From assembly GCA_947464955.1 (NCBI GenBank), contig CANHZI010000035.1, positions 1 to 32,646 of the forward strand: a stretch of 32,646 nucleotides of DNA, given 5' to 3'. This DNA comes from Oxalobacteraceae bacterium. Its GTDB lineage: Bacteria > Pseudomonadota > Gammaproteobacteria > Burkholderiales > Burkholderiaceae_D. The notes under the pieces are model-generated. The model made no database searches. It saw nothing but the letters and a program-made list of their open reading frames with translations, and had not been told where the DNA came from. Positions 6,562 through 15,095 of the stretch are shown in pieces. Positions within the stretch are counted from its first letter, which is position 1. Every line of letters starts with the position of its first letter. The position numbers were made by a program, and so were the translations under genes.

Positions 6562-8418
6562 CTAATGTGCTGGATCTCGAATTAAGCGCAGGACAGGATA
6601 CAAGCCATAGTGTTTATCCCAAGAAGGATGGCGCTTGGCGAAAAAGTTGAGCCTTTGCATAGGATCTTTGTTGAAATTGGGATCGGTTTGTAGGCGATGT
6701 TCAAATTCTTTTCGTAAATCAGGCGAGTTTTGTAAGCTTTCACGTGCGAATTCTTCCGCGACATAAGCTTCCATGTACTCCTTTGTTTCAAATGCGTTAT
6801 TGAACCATCCCCAATTTAGGAGTGAATCACCACCTAAAGGCTCGAACATGCTCGCAACTAATCGAATTTTGGCTTGAGCCACTGGAATAAACAGGGAACC
6901 GGCCAGAATGTCTAGGTGGTCACTTTTCCATTGTCCTTCCACTTTGAGCATCTGGTGGTGTTCGATGGAAGTCGGGCTAAAGTTAATCTTGGTTGCGCGG
7001 AAGCACTCAAGCTCGGTTTTTGGCATCGACTTAGTGAGGGTTTTATATTTGATTCCGTGTTGTACCAGCTTCGGTGCAATAGTTTTTGCCCAAGCTACAG
7101 GAATGAGGTAACCGGCTCTCGGTAGCACAGTAGTGACATCGGCGACGACTTCATTTTGAAGTTTCACTCGCCAAACTTCAGGTTTGCTTTCGTCATAACG
7201 TGTCATTGGCGCGCCTGAGATTTCGGAAGCGCTGCGGTTATAGGCATAGCCTTTGAATTCAACGGTCTGTATGGTTTCTGTATTTTTGTAGGAGAGTGCC
7301 AGTTCTTGATTGGCTAAACGACTGCTGCTGAGATCAGCTTGCTCTTCTCTTTCTCGCCATTGTGCGCCGTGCATGGCGATTTGTTCGAGGACAGAAAGAA
7401 TCGTATTTTTGGTGATCTTTACTCGGGTAGGGTAGTCTTTCCAAGAATGGGTTTCTACTAGCATCGCTAAGCGGTTGCGTAATTGAAAATAGCCGGTGGA
7501 GAATCGCGGAGTAGAAACGTTGTTGCTAAAGCCCGACATGGGATTATCTTCCTCGTCGAACGACATATAAAAGGGCAACGGTAATGAACCGTGCTTTACT
7601 AAATCTGCAATGACAGCGTTTTGTAGTTGCGCCCCCGTCTCAGCGAGCGGATGTTCCTTGTTCAAATTCGGTTCAACTTGAATTGAGACATCATGTTCGA
7701 ACTTGGCACCATCCGTGACATGGAGATCAATTGCGGCTACCGGGTCCCAAGAGTTGACTAAGGCCAGCATAGCCTGCATTTCAGGCGCATCTGCCTTCAA
7801 GTAGTCACGATTCAAATTAAAGTTTTGTGCCGTTGTACGCCAGCCCATGGCTTTGGGGCCGCGTTGGTTGGGGCGGTTGTTCGGACCGAATCGCTCGTGA
7901 CCATCGACATTGAAAACGGGAACGAACAAAAGCACCTGCTTTTGCAGAGGGTCATTCGAAGTTGGCCGCTTAAGGATTTGCTCTAGGGCGAGAAAGCCAG
8001 CGTCTTTACCGTCGATTTCGCCGGCGTGAATGCCGCCTTGGACCAAGACGACAGGAATGCGTTTTTGTTTGGCCCGCGTTGCATCAAGAGCGCCAGTTTT
8101 CGATGCAATTAGAACCAGCATCGGTCTACCCTCAGGTGTTATGCCAAATTGTTGACAGCGTACGTAGCGGGGGAACTGTTTGGCATAGCCATGGCATAGT
8201 CGAATCACCTCCTCGTATCGGCCAGTCTCTTGAAACCCTGTTTTTTCTGCCGTAGTTTGCAAGTCGATTGCTTGAGCTTGTGTAGAAAGGAGAAGGACTG
8301 CTCCGGTGAATAGCTTGCACCAATTGTTACGGGACACAGAGTGTGGATTTGGGCGGAAAACGAGACTTAGCATGGGATGGGGTCGAATAATTAGGACGAG
8401 GATTGAAGCTGGAATCAT
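6562..8418 (-). CDS. M14-family zinc carboxypeptidase, secreted
   Basis: Up to 618 residues. Metallocarboxypeptidase domain at about residues 60-350: zinc ligands HAGE (His131, Glu134) and His233 in AAIDLHVTDG, substrate-binding NLNRDY (Arg204), and catalytic Glu322 in LVETHSW. It would trim C-terminal residues of peptides or act on cell-wall peptides in the periplasm or outside the cell. A hydrophobic segment KLFTGAVLLLSTQAQA near 35-50 is a signal peptide, but it lies far from the first Met. The real start may therefore be the ATG at 8373 or a later GTG; none has a clear SD. The C-terminal 250 residues are a non-catalytic extension common in this subgroup. Confidence 0.87.
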   Translation of the reverse strand: MIPASILVLIIRPHPMLSLVFRPNPHSVSRNNWCKLFTGAVLLLSTQAQAIDLQTTAEKTGFQETGRYEEVIRLCHGYAKQFPRYVRCQQFGITPEGRPMLVLIASKTGALDATRAKQKRIPVVLVQGGIHAGEIDGKDAGFLALEQILKRPTSNDPLQKQVLLFVPVFNVDGHERFGPNNRPNQRGPKAMGWRTTAQNFNLNRDYLKADAPEMQAMLALVNSWDPVAAIDLHVTDGAKFEHDVSIQVEPNLNKEHPLAETGAQLQNAVIADLVKHGSLPLPFYMSFDEEDNPMSGFSNNVSTPRFSTGYFQLRNRLAMLVETHSWKDYPTRVKITKNTILSVLEQIAMHGAQWREREEQADLSSSRLANQELALSYKNTETIQTVEFKGYAYNRSASEISGAPMTRYDESKPEVWRVKLQNEVVADVTTVLPRAGYLIPVAWAKTIAPKLVQHGIKYKTLTKSMPKTELECFRATKINFSPTSIEHHQMLKVEGQWKSDHLDILAGSLFIPVAQAKIRLVASMFEPLGGDSLLNWGWFNNAFETKEYMEAYVAEEFARESLQNSPDLRKEFEHRLQTDPNFNKDPMQRLNFFAKRHPSWDKHYGLYPVLRLIRDPAH

Positions 8419-8530
8419 TCTAACATGGACTTATGGTGCTCCATTTTATGCTGGCTACTGGTTTAAGTTCTTTTGCTGTGAGTGGGGAAGTCTTGTTATC
8501 ATGTTCGTTTTCTATCCAACCAATCACACT

Positions 8531-11080
8531 ATGTTTGACTTCTTAAGTAAGCTGTTTTCCGGTCGAAGCGAGACAAGAGCAGAATCATCCGAAGTAAAAG
8601 ACGCCACGTCTTCAAAGAATGAGATCAAAGATCAAAACCCCAGCCGAAATGCGGGAGATAAACAAACACAGCTGGCGCAACAGAGACAGGTTTGGAAGCA
8701 GAAGCTCGATGCAGCCATTCACAATGAGGCGATGGTGATTGAGATGCTACTGGCCTGCGATTTTGCCGACGGCAGATTGGATGCAGCCCAGTATATCCAC
8801 AGTAAACAAGGCTTAGAGCAGGTTCGCGATGCCTGCAGGAAGAGTGATAAACGTGTCACAAAATTGATGCAAACCAAGCTCGATGCGATAGTTGATCAAG
8901 AAAAAAACCTAAATGCCGCTCAACAATGCGTAGACATGGCTGCTAAGTTACTAGCACTAGATTTTGTTTTGCCAAACCATTTAATTGATCTGGATACGCA
9001 AAAGCAGTCCTTAAGGTCGTTTCCTGAGCCCCTGCAGAGTCAATTTCAAATCCTACGTGAACAACTGGAATCGCGGATGGGCGAGCAAGTACAGCTGCAA
9101 CGTCGTTTGCTTAAATTGATTGCTGAGATCGAAAGTGAATTGAAACTGGGTGGCGTCAGTACAGCGGCATCGAAGCTAGAGCTGCAAGATCACTGGCGTC
9201 AGGAACTCGGCGCATGCTTGAACCATCCTCTCGCGAATTCCTTGCCTAAGCATACAGTACAAGACGCCGAGAATGTCTTGCGTCGACACCATGACAAAGT
9301 CATGAGTTTGAAGCAATCGACAAACGAAGTTTCGCTGCCGGAGTCGCAAAATACAATCAGCACAGTCGATGAGACGCGGGATGATCAAGTTCAGTATCAA
9401 ACCGAAGAAACAAAACAGGATTCCGATGATCCAGTAAAGGAAATCCCGCCAGCGGTGATTTCGCCTGCGAACTTGTTGAGTGCGGCACAGTTTGCTGAAG
9501 CCCTTGACGGGTTGGAACGAGCATTACAGGAAGGGAGTTTTCAGCAAGCGAAACCCTTTGAAAAACAGCTTCGCGAAGTCGATTTGAATGCCGCGCCGAA
9601 ATATCTGAATCGAACGCAGAAAGACCGATTGTCACAAGCACGGAAACAGTTCAATCACTTATTGTCTTGGGCAAAATGGAGTGGAGATGCTTCGCGTGAA
9701 GAGTTGGTCAACACGGCTGAAGGTTTGGCAAATCTGAAATTAGATCCAAATGAAATTGTCGATACGGTGACAGCATTGCGAGCGCAATGGAAGCAAATGG
9801 AGGCAAGTAGTGGCGGCGCGGCCAAAGAATTGTGGTTACGTTTTGATGCTGCTTGTAGTGCTGCATATGCGCCTGCTGCAGCCCATTTTCAGCAACAGGC
9901 TGAATTGCGTAAAGAGAATGTGGCTAAAGCCGAGCAAAAGTTAAATGAGATGCGCAGTAAGATCGAAGGCCTATTACAAGCTGAAAAGAATTGGAAAGCA
10001 ATTGGGCTCGCAATTATTCAGATGCAGCAAGAATGGAAGCGAGTTGGACCATTTGATCGCAAAGAGAAAGCGCGACTCGACCAAGGATATAACGAGCTAT
10101 TACAGCCCTTGATACAAATCTTTGGCGCTGAGCAGGAACAAGCGATACAACATCGTCGAGAATTAATCCAAGAAGCAAAAACGATTGATTCAAGTGCGAG
10201 GAATGCGGCCGATCAAATTCGGGCATTGCAAGCGCGCTGGCAAGTCTCGGCTAGTCATATTGCTTTAGAGAGAAAAATAGAACAAGAACTGTGGCTAGAA
10301 TTTCGTAGTGCATGTGATGCGATTTTTGAAGCACGCAAACAGTTCGCTGCTTCAGCTGATCAAGAGCGACAGCTGCACCTTCAACAGAAACAATCCGTTT
10401 GCGATAAATTAGAGCGATTCGTTGCTGAAGATATCGCTGTATTGAAACAATTTCGTCAACAAATTCAAGCCGAATGGCAGGCGATTGGACCAGTCCCTCG
10501 TCAGGATGAAGTTAGTGTAAATCGTCGATTTGAGCAAGGGATAGAGCGCCTACAAAAAGTGTTTAGTGAGCTTGAACTGCAAGCCAAACGCCAGCGTTTA
10601 CAAGGAGTTCTGCTCGTGTTGAGTGTTGTTGAAAAGGCAGAAGCCGTGTTGACCGAACATGTGATTGATGAGCAAAAATGGACCATGGTGAAGCAGGAAT
10701 GGGAGGCTTTAGAGATCCCAAGGAACCGCACGGGGCGTAGCCTAAAGCAACGTTGGGACAGCCTGATGCAGTTGTTTGCAAATCGTGATGATGGTGTTGA
10801 AGTACGTCGAGTCCTGCTTGGCAATGCCGTTCAAGTCGATCACCTTATTCTCAGCTTGGAAATTTTGTTGCAATTGGATAGCCCAGCGCAGTTATCTCAA
10901 GAACGTCGCAAAGCGCAATTGGAAATTTTGCAGCAGAGTATGAAACAAGGAAAAGATCAAGAGCAGTTGAAGACCATGTTGTATCGTCTTTTTTCATTGA
11001 CGGTGGCATTTGAACTCGAGCGACAAAAACGCGTGCAGGCGATCGCACAAAATGCCACGGAGATCCTGTTGGCAGCGTGA
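8531..11080 (+). CDS. DUF349-repeat coiled-coil protein
   Basis: 849 residues from the ATG at 8531, chosen because family members begin MFxFLxK. The frame is open back to 8306 and an ATG at 8501 is an alternative with a poorly spaced GGGGA. Highly charged, Gln/Glu/Lys-rich and largely helical, with no signal or membrane segment. It contains repeated DUF349 units recognisable by ELWLRFDAAC near residue 431, EWKRVGPFDRKEKARL near 505, ELWLEFRSAC near 585 and AEWQAIGPVPR near 650. The N-terminal 280 residues are lower in similarity, with an acidic linker. Function is not established. It is divergent from the M14 gene and followed 59 nt later by maiA. Confidence 0.85.
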   Translation: MFDFLSKLFSGRSETRAESSEVKDATSSKNEIKDQNPSRNAGDKQTQLAQQRQVWKQKLDAAIHNEAMVIEMLLACDFADGRLDAAQYIHSKQGLEQVRDACRKSDKRVTKLMQTKLDAIVDQEKNLNAAQQCVDMAAKLLALDFVLPNHLIDLDTQKQSLRSFPEPLQSQFQILREQLESRMGEQVQLQRRLLKLIAEIESELKLGGVSTAASKLELQDHWRQELGACLNHPLANSLPKHTVQDAENVLRRHHDKVMSLKQSTNEVSLPESQNTISTVDETRDDQVQYQTEETKQDSDDPVKEIPPAVISPANLLSAAQFAEALDGLERALQEGSFQQAKPFEKQLREVDLNAAPKYLNRTQKDRLSQARKQFNHLLSWAKWSGDASREELVNTAEGLANLKLDPNEIVDTVTALRAQWKQMEASSGGAAKELWLRFDAACSAAYAPAAAHFQQQAELRKENVAKAEQKLNEMRSKIEGLLQAEKNWKAIGLAIIQMQQEWKRVGPFDRKEKARLDQGYNELLQPLIQIFGAEQEQAIQHRRELIQEAKTIDSSARNAADQIRALQARWQVSASHIALERKIEQELWLEFRSACDAIFEARKQFAASADQERQLHLQQKQSVCDKLERFVAEDIAVLKQFRQQIQAEWQAIGPVPRQDEVSVNRRFEQGIERLQKVFSELELQAKRQRLQGVLLVLSVVEKAEAVLTEHVIDEQKWTMVKQEWEALEIPRNRTGRSLKQRWDSLMQLFANRDDGVEVRRVLLGNAVQVDHLILSLEILLQLDSPAQLSQERRKAQLEILQQSMKQGKDQEQLKTMLYRLFSLTVAFELERQKRVQAIAQNATEILLAA

Positions 11081-11139
11081 TTTCTCAGATTTGATTTCTT
11101 GTTGATGAATATAAAACATTGGTAGATGAGGGTTTAAGA

Positions 11140-11790
11140 ATGAAATTATTTGGATATTTTCGTAGCTCCGCCTCGTACAGAGTCAGAATTGCATTGAATC
11201 TGAAGGGCATTGGATATGAACAAGCTTCAGTGCATTTATTGCGTAATGGTGGAGAACAATTTTCCGATGAGTATAAGCAGCTAAATCCCGAATCTTTGGT
11301 TCCCGCAATGGTCGATGGAGAAGGCACCGCAGCCATGTCGCAGTCCTTAGCGATGCTGGAATACCTTGAGGAGGCTTATCCACAAAAACCTTTATTGCCA
11401 ACGGATGCACATGATCGTGCCTACGTGCGGGCTTTGGCACTCGCCATCGCCTGTGATATCCATCCAGTTAACAATCTACGAATCTTAAAATACTTAAGCG
11501 CTAATCTGGGCGTCAGTGACGAGCAAAAGAACGCCTGGTATCAGCATTGGTGCGCTATCGGTTTTGCTGGTTTGGAGCAACGACTTGCTCATGATTCTCG
11601 ACGCGGATTATTTTGCTTCGGTGATCAACCTGGTTTTGCCGATTGTGTGTTAATTCCACAGATCTTTAATGCCCAAAGATTCAATTGCGATATGAGTCCA
11701 TATCCGACCTTGATGGCGATTAACCAGCATTGTTTGGAACTGCCTGAATTTATTTCGGCATCTCCAGCAAATCAACCGGATGCAGAATAA
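11140..11790 (+). CDS. maiA: maleylacetoacetate isomerase (zeta-class GST)
   Basis: 216 residues. Converts maleylacetoacetate to fumarylacetoacetate with glutathione in tyrosine/homogentisate breakdown; cytoplasmic. The thioredoxin-like N-domain begins MKLFGYFRSSASYRVRIALN, whose SSxSYRVR stretch is the glutathione-binding motif of the family. NPESLVPAMVDG and QSLAMLEYLEE complete the GSH site. The helical C-domain carries CDIHPVNNLRILKYL, typical of MaiA. The ATG at 11140 has GAGGG 7 nt upstream; an in-frame TTG at 11119 is rejected. Length fits the family. No hmgA or fumarylacetoacetase gene is adjacent, so it is encoded apart from the rest of the pathway here. Confidence 0.92.
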   Translation: MKLFGYFRSSASYRVRIALNLKGIGYEQASVHLLRNGGEQFSDEYKQLNPESLVPAMVDGEGTAAMSQSLAMLEYLEEAYPQKPLLPTDAHDRAYVRALALAIACDIHPVNNLRILKYLSANLGVSDEQKNAWYQHWCAIGFAGLEQRLAHDSRRGLFCFGDQPGFADCVLIPQIFNAQRFNCDMSPYPTLMAINQHCLELPEFISASPANQPDAE

Positions 11791-11816
11791 AAAAAGCCAG
11801 GCTTTCTCCTGGCTTT
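11791..11816. terminator. rho-independent terminator between convergent genes
   Basis: Stem AAAGCCAGG (11793-11801) / CCTGGCTTT (11808-11816), 6 nt loop. The A-run on the left gives a T7 tract on the minus strand, so it mainly ends the response-regulator transcript. Toward maiA only three T follow, so plus-strand termination is weaker. Confidence 0.82.
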
Positions 11817-11848
11817 CCTAAAACTTTGTTTTTGCATCGAACTCTTAA

Positions 11849-12487
11849 CTAGTTTGGCAAATCTTCTGGTGCTTTATTGTCATCGAGTACTTCATTGAGC
11901 ATCGAAATCAAAATCGCACGGGTCAATTTGGATTTGGTTGCATAACCATCGATGGCATAGTTCCCCATGATGTTCTCTTTGGCATAACCGGGTTGGCCTG
12001 TGCGAAGCACGATACGAAGGTCTTTGCGCGATAACTCATCGCGCAAGACGTTTACTAATTTGAGTCCTGCATCAACAGTTTCCATCACGACATCGAGCAA
12101 TATCAATGAGGTATCTGGATTGTTGATCGCAATGTCTTTTGCTTCTTTAGCAGAAAAAGCGTGCAAAAATTCCAATGGTTTCCCATGAATATGGACGCCG
12201 CTGAGCGCCAAAACCGTGGTGTCATGGACATTGTTGTCATCGTCTGCAATTAGGATTTTCCAAGCCTGGCCGGCTTTTGTTTGTTCTTGCTCGTCTTCGC
12301 TTTCAGACAGAAAAACCAAGCTGTCGTCATCGTCATCATCAGATGAGAAAGAACTTTCACTGTGTAACGACATCAGTGCATGGTAGCTCAATGCTGTGCC
12401 ATTCGGTGCCACATTAATCATGCCGCTACGCGGGTAAGGATAATGTGTATGCCAATCGGGCTTCTTACTGCTATGGCGCTTCTCCAT
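11849..12487 (-). CDS. stand-alone receiver-domain response regulator
   Basis: 212 residues. The start is the ATG at 12487 with AGGGAGA upstream; the frame is open for 63 more codons but those are A/T-rich and unlike protein. The N-terminal 75 residues are unusual: a His/Tyr/Pro-rich stretch and an Asp run (residues 50-55). Then a full receiver domain: acidic pair in ILIADDDNN (82-84), phospho-acceptor Asp132 in LLLDVVMET, Thr163 in VLRTGQPG and Lys185. The receiver sequence (KPLEFLHAFSAKEA, LRIVLRTGQPGYA) is of the type normally fused to DUF3369/HD-GYP output domains, but no output domain is present. It may act as a phosphate sink or by protein binding. No histidine kinase is adjacent. Confidence 0.85.
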   Translation of the reverse strand: MEKRHSSKKPDWHTHYPYPRSGMINVAPNGTALSYHALMSLHSESSFSSDDDDDDSLVFLSESEDEQEQTKAGQAWKILIADDDNNVHDTTVLALSGVHIHGKPLEFLHAFSAKEAKDIAINNPDTSLILLDVVMETVDAGLKLVNVLRDELSRKDLRIVLRTGQPGYAKENIMGNYAIDGYATKSKLTRAILISMLNEVLDDNKAPEDLPN

Positions 12488-12777
12488 CAGTATCTCCCTG
12501 GTCTTGGACATGGTCGTATCATTCGATTTAATCATATGTGATACGGAGTGGGGAAACAAGTGTTTAAATGTGAAAAAAGTTAAATTAGCGTAAGTGAATT
12601 TTTTGCAGCTTTTTTTGTCATAATCGGATTCTGGTTTATTTGTTATGAAGTTAAACGCCTGTTGGGGGTGTATCACTTCCGTACAAATGAGGCGTGGTCA
12701 GTGTTTGCTGATTTTTATAGAGTTCCTTGTGGTGTAATTAAAGACATTGCAACTTGGTTTTTTGATAGGTCAATACT
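12488..12777. other. 290 bp A/T-rich divergent intergenic region
   Basis: Separates the divergent response regulator and M1 aminopeptidase. It is clearly more A/T-rich than the surrounding genes. Separated inverted heptamers GTGATAC (about 12538) and GTATCAC (about 12671) are present, but no confident promoter pair or RNA gene was recognised. Confidence 0.4.
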
Positions 12778-14388
12778 ATGAAATTTTTTGTATCTTTATT
12801 GTTGGGGATGTTGTTTGTTGGCAGCGCACTGGCGGACGATCGTTACCCGCGCAACAAAGATATTGATATCCAGCGCTATCGTTTCTTGCTGGAATTGAAC
12901 GACCAGAACGATATGTTGCAAGGACAGGCTCAAGTTTCTGTAAAGTTTCTGGCACCCATAATGAGTCTCAGCTTAGATCTCGCCAATAAGAATGCCGAGG
13001 GAAAAGGCATGGAGGTGCAATCTGTGCAACTTAGTGAACAAGGCCTATCATTCACCCACCAAGCCGATAGGCTCAAGATCGATTTGAAAGAGGCGCCCAA
13101 AGCCGGTGATATTAAAGTCTTTCATATTCAATACCGCGGCGAACCAGCAAGCGGATTAAATATTGGTAAGAACAAGTATGGCGATCGCGTATTTTTTGCT
13201 GACAATTGGCCTAATCATGGGCATCAATGGTTGCCAACAATTGACCATCCTAGTGATAAAGCTGCAGTTGAGTTTGTTGTGATCGCGCCGGCGCAATACA
13301 GTGTGGTCGCCAATGGCTTGAAAATGGAAGAAAGTTATATCGACCCGAATCGCAAATTGACGCACTGGAAAGAAGAGGTTCCTCTGGCGGTCAAGGTAAT
13401 GGTGATAGGTGTGGCAAAGTTCGCGATGCAGGAGAGCGCTAAGCTCGATGATGTGTCGATTACGAGCTGGGTCTTTCCGCAGAACCGCAGTGAAGGTTTT
13501 CGCGATTATTCCGTCGCAATTAGACCGCTGAACTTTTTTCAGCAAAAAGTTGGCCCATACCCTTACAAGAAACTAGCCAACGTACAGTCGAAAACCCGTT
13601 TCGGTGGATTGGAGAACGCGAATACAATTTTTTATTTCGAGAACTCGGTGACTGGGAAAGGCGAGCAGGAAGGTCTCGTTGCACATGAAATTGCCCATCA
13701 ATGGTTTGGTAACTCTGCCACAGAAAATGACTGGCATCACGTGTGGCTCAGCGAAGGCTTCGCGACTTATTTTACGAATCTTTACCTTGAACATACCTAC
13801 GGCCGCGACCGCTTCTTAAGGCAACAGTTAGCGGATCGCGAAAAGATTATTCGCTACCACCAAAAAGTGTGGCGTCCAATCGTCGATACTGATATTCAAG
13901 ACCCCAAAAATGTACTGAGCCCAAATACTTATGAGAAGGGTGCTTGGGTATTGCATATGCTCAGGCAAGATCTGGGTGACGAAGTTTTCTGGCAGGGTAT
14001 CCGTGCCTATTACGCGAAATTTGCGGGCAAGAACGCGCTCAGTGAAGACTTTCAAGCAGCGATGGAGCAGGCCAGCGGTAAAGACTTGAAAGCCTTCTTT
14101 CACCAGTGGTTGTATCAAGCAGGTTATCCCAAATTAAAAGGCGACTGGAGATATGATAAACAAACGCATGAACTCAGCTTGAACTTGGAGCAAACGGGTC
14201 CCGACCTGTTTCAATTCCCTTTAGAACTTGCATTGCAAGCAGCCGACGGCAAATTGCAAATGCAGACAGTAAAAGTGACAGGCGCCAAAGAAAGCTACAA
14301 ATTGAAAGTGGACACCGCGCCGAAATTTATCTCACTCGATCCGAATGTACGATTATTGTTCGAAGGTAAAGTGGAAATGAAACCTTGA
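12778..14388 (+). CDS. secreted M1-family zinc aminopeptidase
   Basis: 536 residues. Removes N-terminal residues from peptides, probably in the periplasm: the first 19 residues (MKFFVSLLLGMLFVGSALA) are a Sec signal. An N-terminal beta-sandwich domain (about 25-240) is followed by the thermolysin-like domain with GGLEN (276-280, the GxMEN exopeptidase motif with Leu for Met) and HEIAHQWFGN (303-312) plus the third zinc ligand Glu326 in LSEGFATYF. Both spacings are canonical. The large C-terminal helical domain of PepN-type enzymes is absent, as in other short bacterial M1 proteins. The stop lies 5 bp from that of the convergent dioxygenase gene. Confidence 0.92.
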   Translation: MKFFVSLLLGMLFVGSALADDRYPRNKDIDIQRYRFLLELNDQNDMLQGQAQVSVKFLAPIMSLSLDLANKNAEGKGMEVQSVQLSEQGLSFTHQADRLKIDLKEAPKAGDIKVFHIQYRGEPASGLNIGKNKYGDRVFFADNWPNHGHQWLPTIDHPSDKAAVEFVVIAPAQYSVVANGLKMEESYIDPNRKLTHWKEEVPLAVKVMVIGVAKFAMQESAKLDDVSITSWVFPQNRSEGFRDYSVAIRPLNFFQQKVGPYPYKKLANVQSKTRFGGLENANTIFYFENSVTGKGEQEGLVAHEIAHQWFGNSATENDWHHVWLSEGFATYFTNLYLEHTYGRDRFLRQQLADREKIIRYHQKVWRPIVDTDIQDPKNVLSPNTYEKGAWVLHMLRQDLGDEVFWQGIRAYYAKFAGKNALSEDFQAAMEQASGKDLKAFFHQWLYQAGYPKLKGDWRYDKQTHELSLNLEQTGPDLFQFPLELALQAADGKLQMQTVKVTGAKESYKLKVDTAPKFISLDPNVRLLFEGKVEMKP

Positions 14389-14393
14389 TCTGG

Positions 14394-15095
14394 TTAGCCG
14401 ATGGCACATGCATATTCGAGATCGCAAGGCGGCTGTTGCGGCGCAAACACAAAATGCAACACTCGACGTCTGCTGTGACCACTTGCCTTCGATGACAGGT
14501 GCAGTAGCGTTGGTCGCATGATTAAGGCCGCTCCAGCATTCAAGATACAGACCTGACTCACTTCGTTTTGGCGAAATTGTAACGCCTCACGATTGCTTAT
14601 TTTGCCGAGCCTGTGTGTACGTGGAAGGACTACAACGGGCCCGTCTTCTTCAGTGCAATCTTCAAGATGTATGCGTACGGCGATCATTTGTTCAGTGAAC
14701 TCTATTGGCGCTTGTACGTACTGCTCACTATCCTTTATCGACCAGCCATTCAAGTCTGAATGTTCGATACGTTGTTTGACGGGGATGCTCAAGTCTTGAT
14801 GGATTGGAACCAGCCAATTCGTGGTAGTCGATTTTTCAAAATACGTGCATTGAATAGCGACAAATCCGCTTGGGATAAGGCTGTCTAGTGGCGACAGGTT
14901 CTTTAGATAAGGTATTAGGGATGCGCACCAATTTTCCCTGAGCAGATTGCGATTGCCGCCAGAACGAGTTTGTGACCATGCGAGACGCTGAAGTTCTTCA
15001 CATCGTGCTGTTGAGAGAATTGGAGCAGTTAGGTAGTAGCCTTCGCGTTCAAAAAATGCCGCTGCTTCGACCGCACTGTTCAATTTAAGACTCAC
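14394..15095 (-). CDS. phytanoyl-CoA dioxygenase-like Fe(II)/2-oxoglutarate oxygenase
   Basis: 233 residues from the GTG at 15095, which overlaps the permease stop; a GTG at 15149 would add 18 residues. The PhyH-like double-stranded beta-helix shows the iron triad HxD in VPIHQDLS (His99, Asp101) and a distal His199 in RPTLLHLSSKA, with an Arg-rich SRRRVLHF for 2-oxoglutarate binding. FEREGYYLT at the N-terminus and EEDGPVVVLPRTHRLG are typical of the family. It would hydroxylate a small molecule or lipid; the substrate is unknown. It is the last gene of the ABC-transporter operon, suggesting that it modifies the exported compound or is merely co-transcribed. Confidence 0.8.
   Translation of the reverse strand: MSLKLNSAVEAAAFFEREGYYLTAPILSTARCEELQRLAWSQTRSGGNRNLLRENWCASLIPYLKNLSPLDSLIPSGFVAIQCTYFEKSTTTNWLVPIHQDLSIPVKQRIEHSDLNGWSIKDSEQYVQAPIEFTEQMIAVRIHLEDCTEEDGPVVVLPRTHRLGKISNREALQFRQNEVSQVCILNAGAALIMRPTLLHLSSKASGHSRRRVLHFVFAPQQPPCDLEYACAIG

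Noticed and set aside
8306-8530. N-terminal 75-codon extension of the DUF349 frame
   Set aside because: It overlaps the divergent M14 gene, and the translated segment does not look like the family; MFDFLSKLF at 8531 fits the normal N-terminus.
12330-12350. short GAT/GAC trinucleotide run (Asp repeat)
   Set aside because: A mild simple repeat encoding an acidic linker; too short to be a CRISPR or tandem-repeat locus.
12488-12676. 63-codon upstream extension of the response-regulator frame
   Set aside because: The region is A/T-rich and non-protein-like, and the ATG at 12487 has a good AGGGAGA ribosome-binding site.
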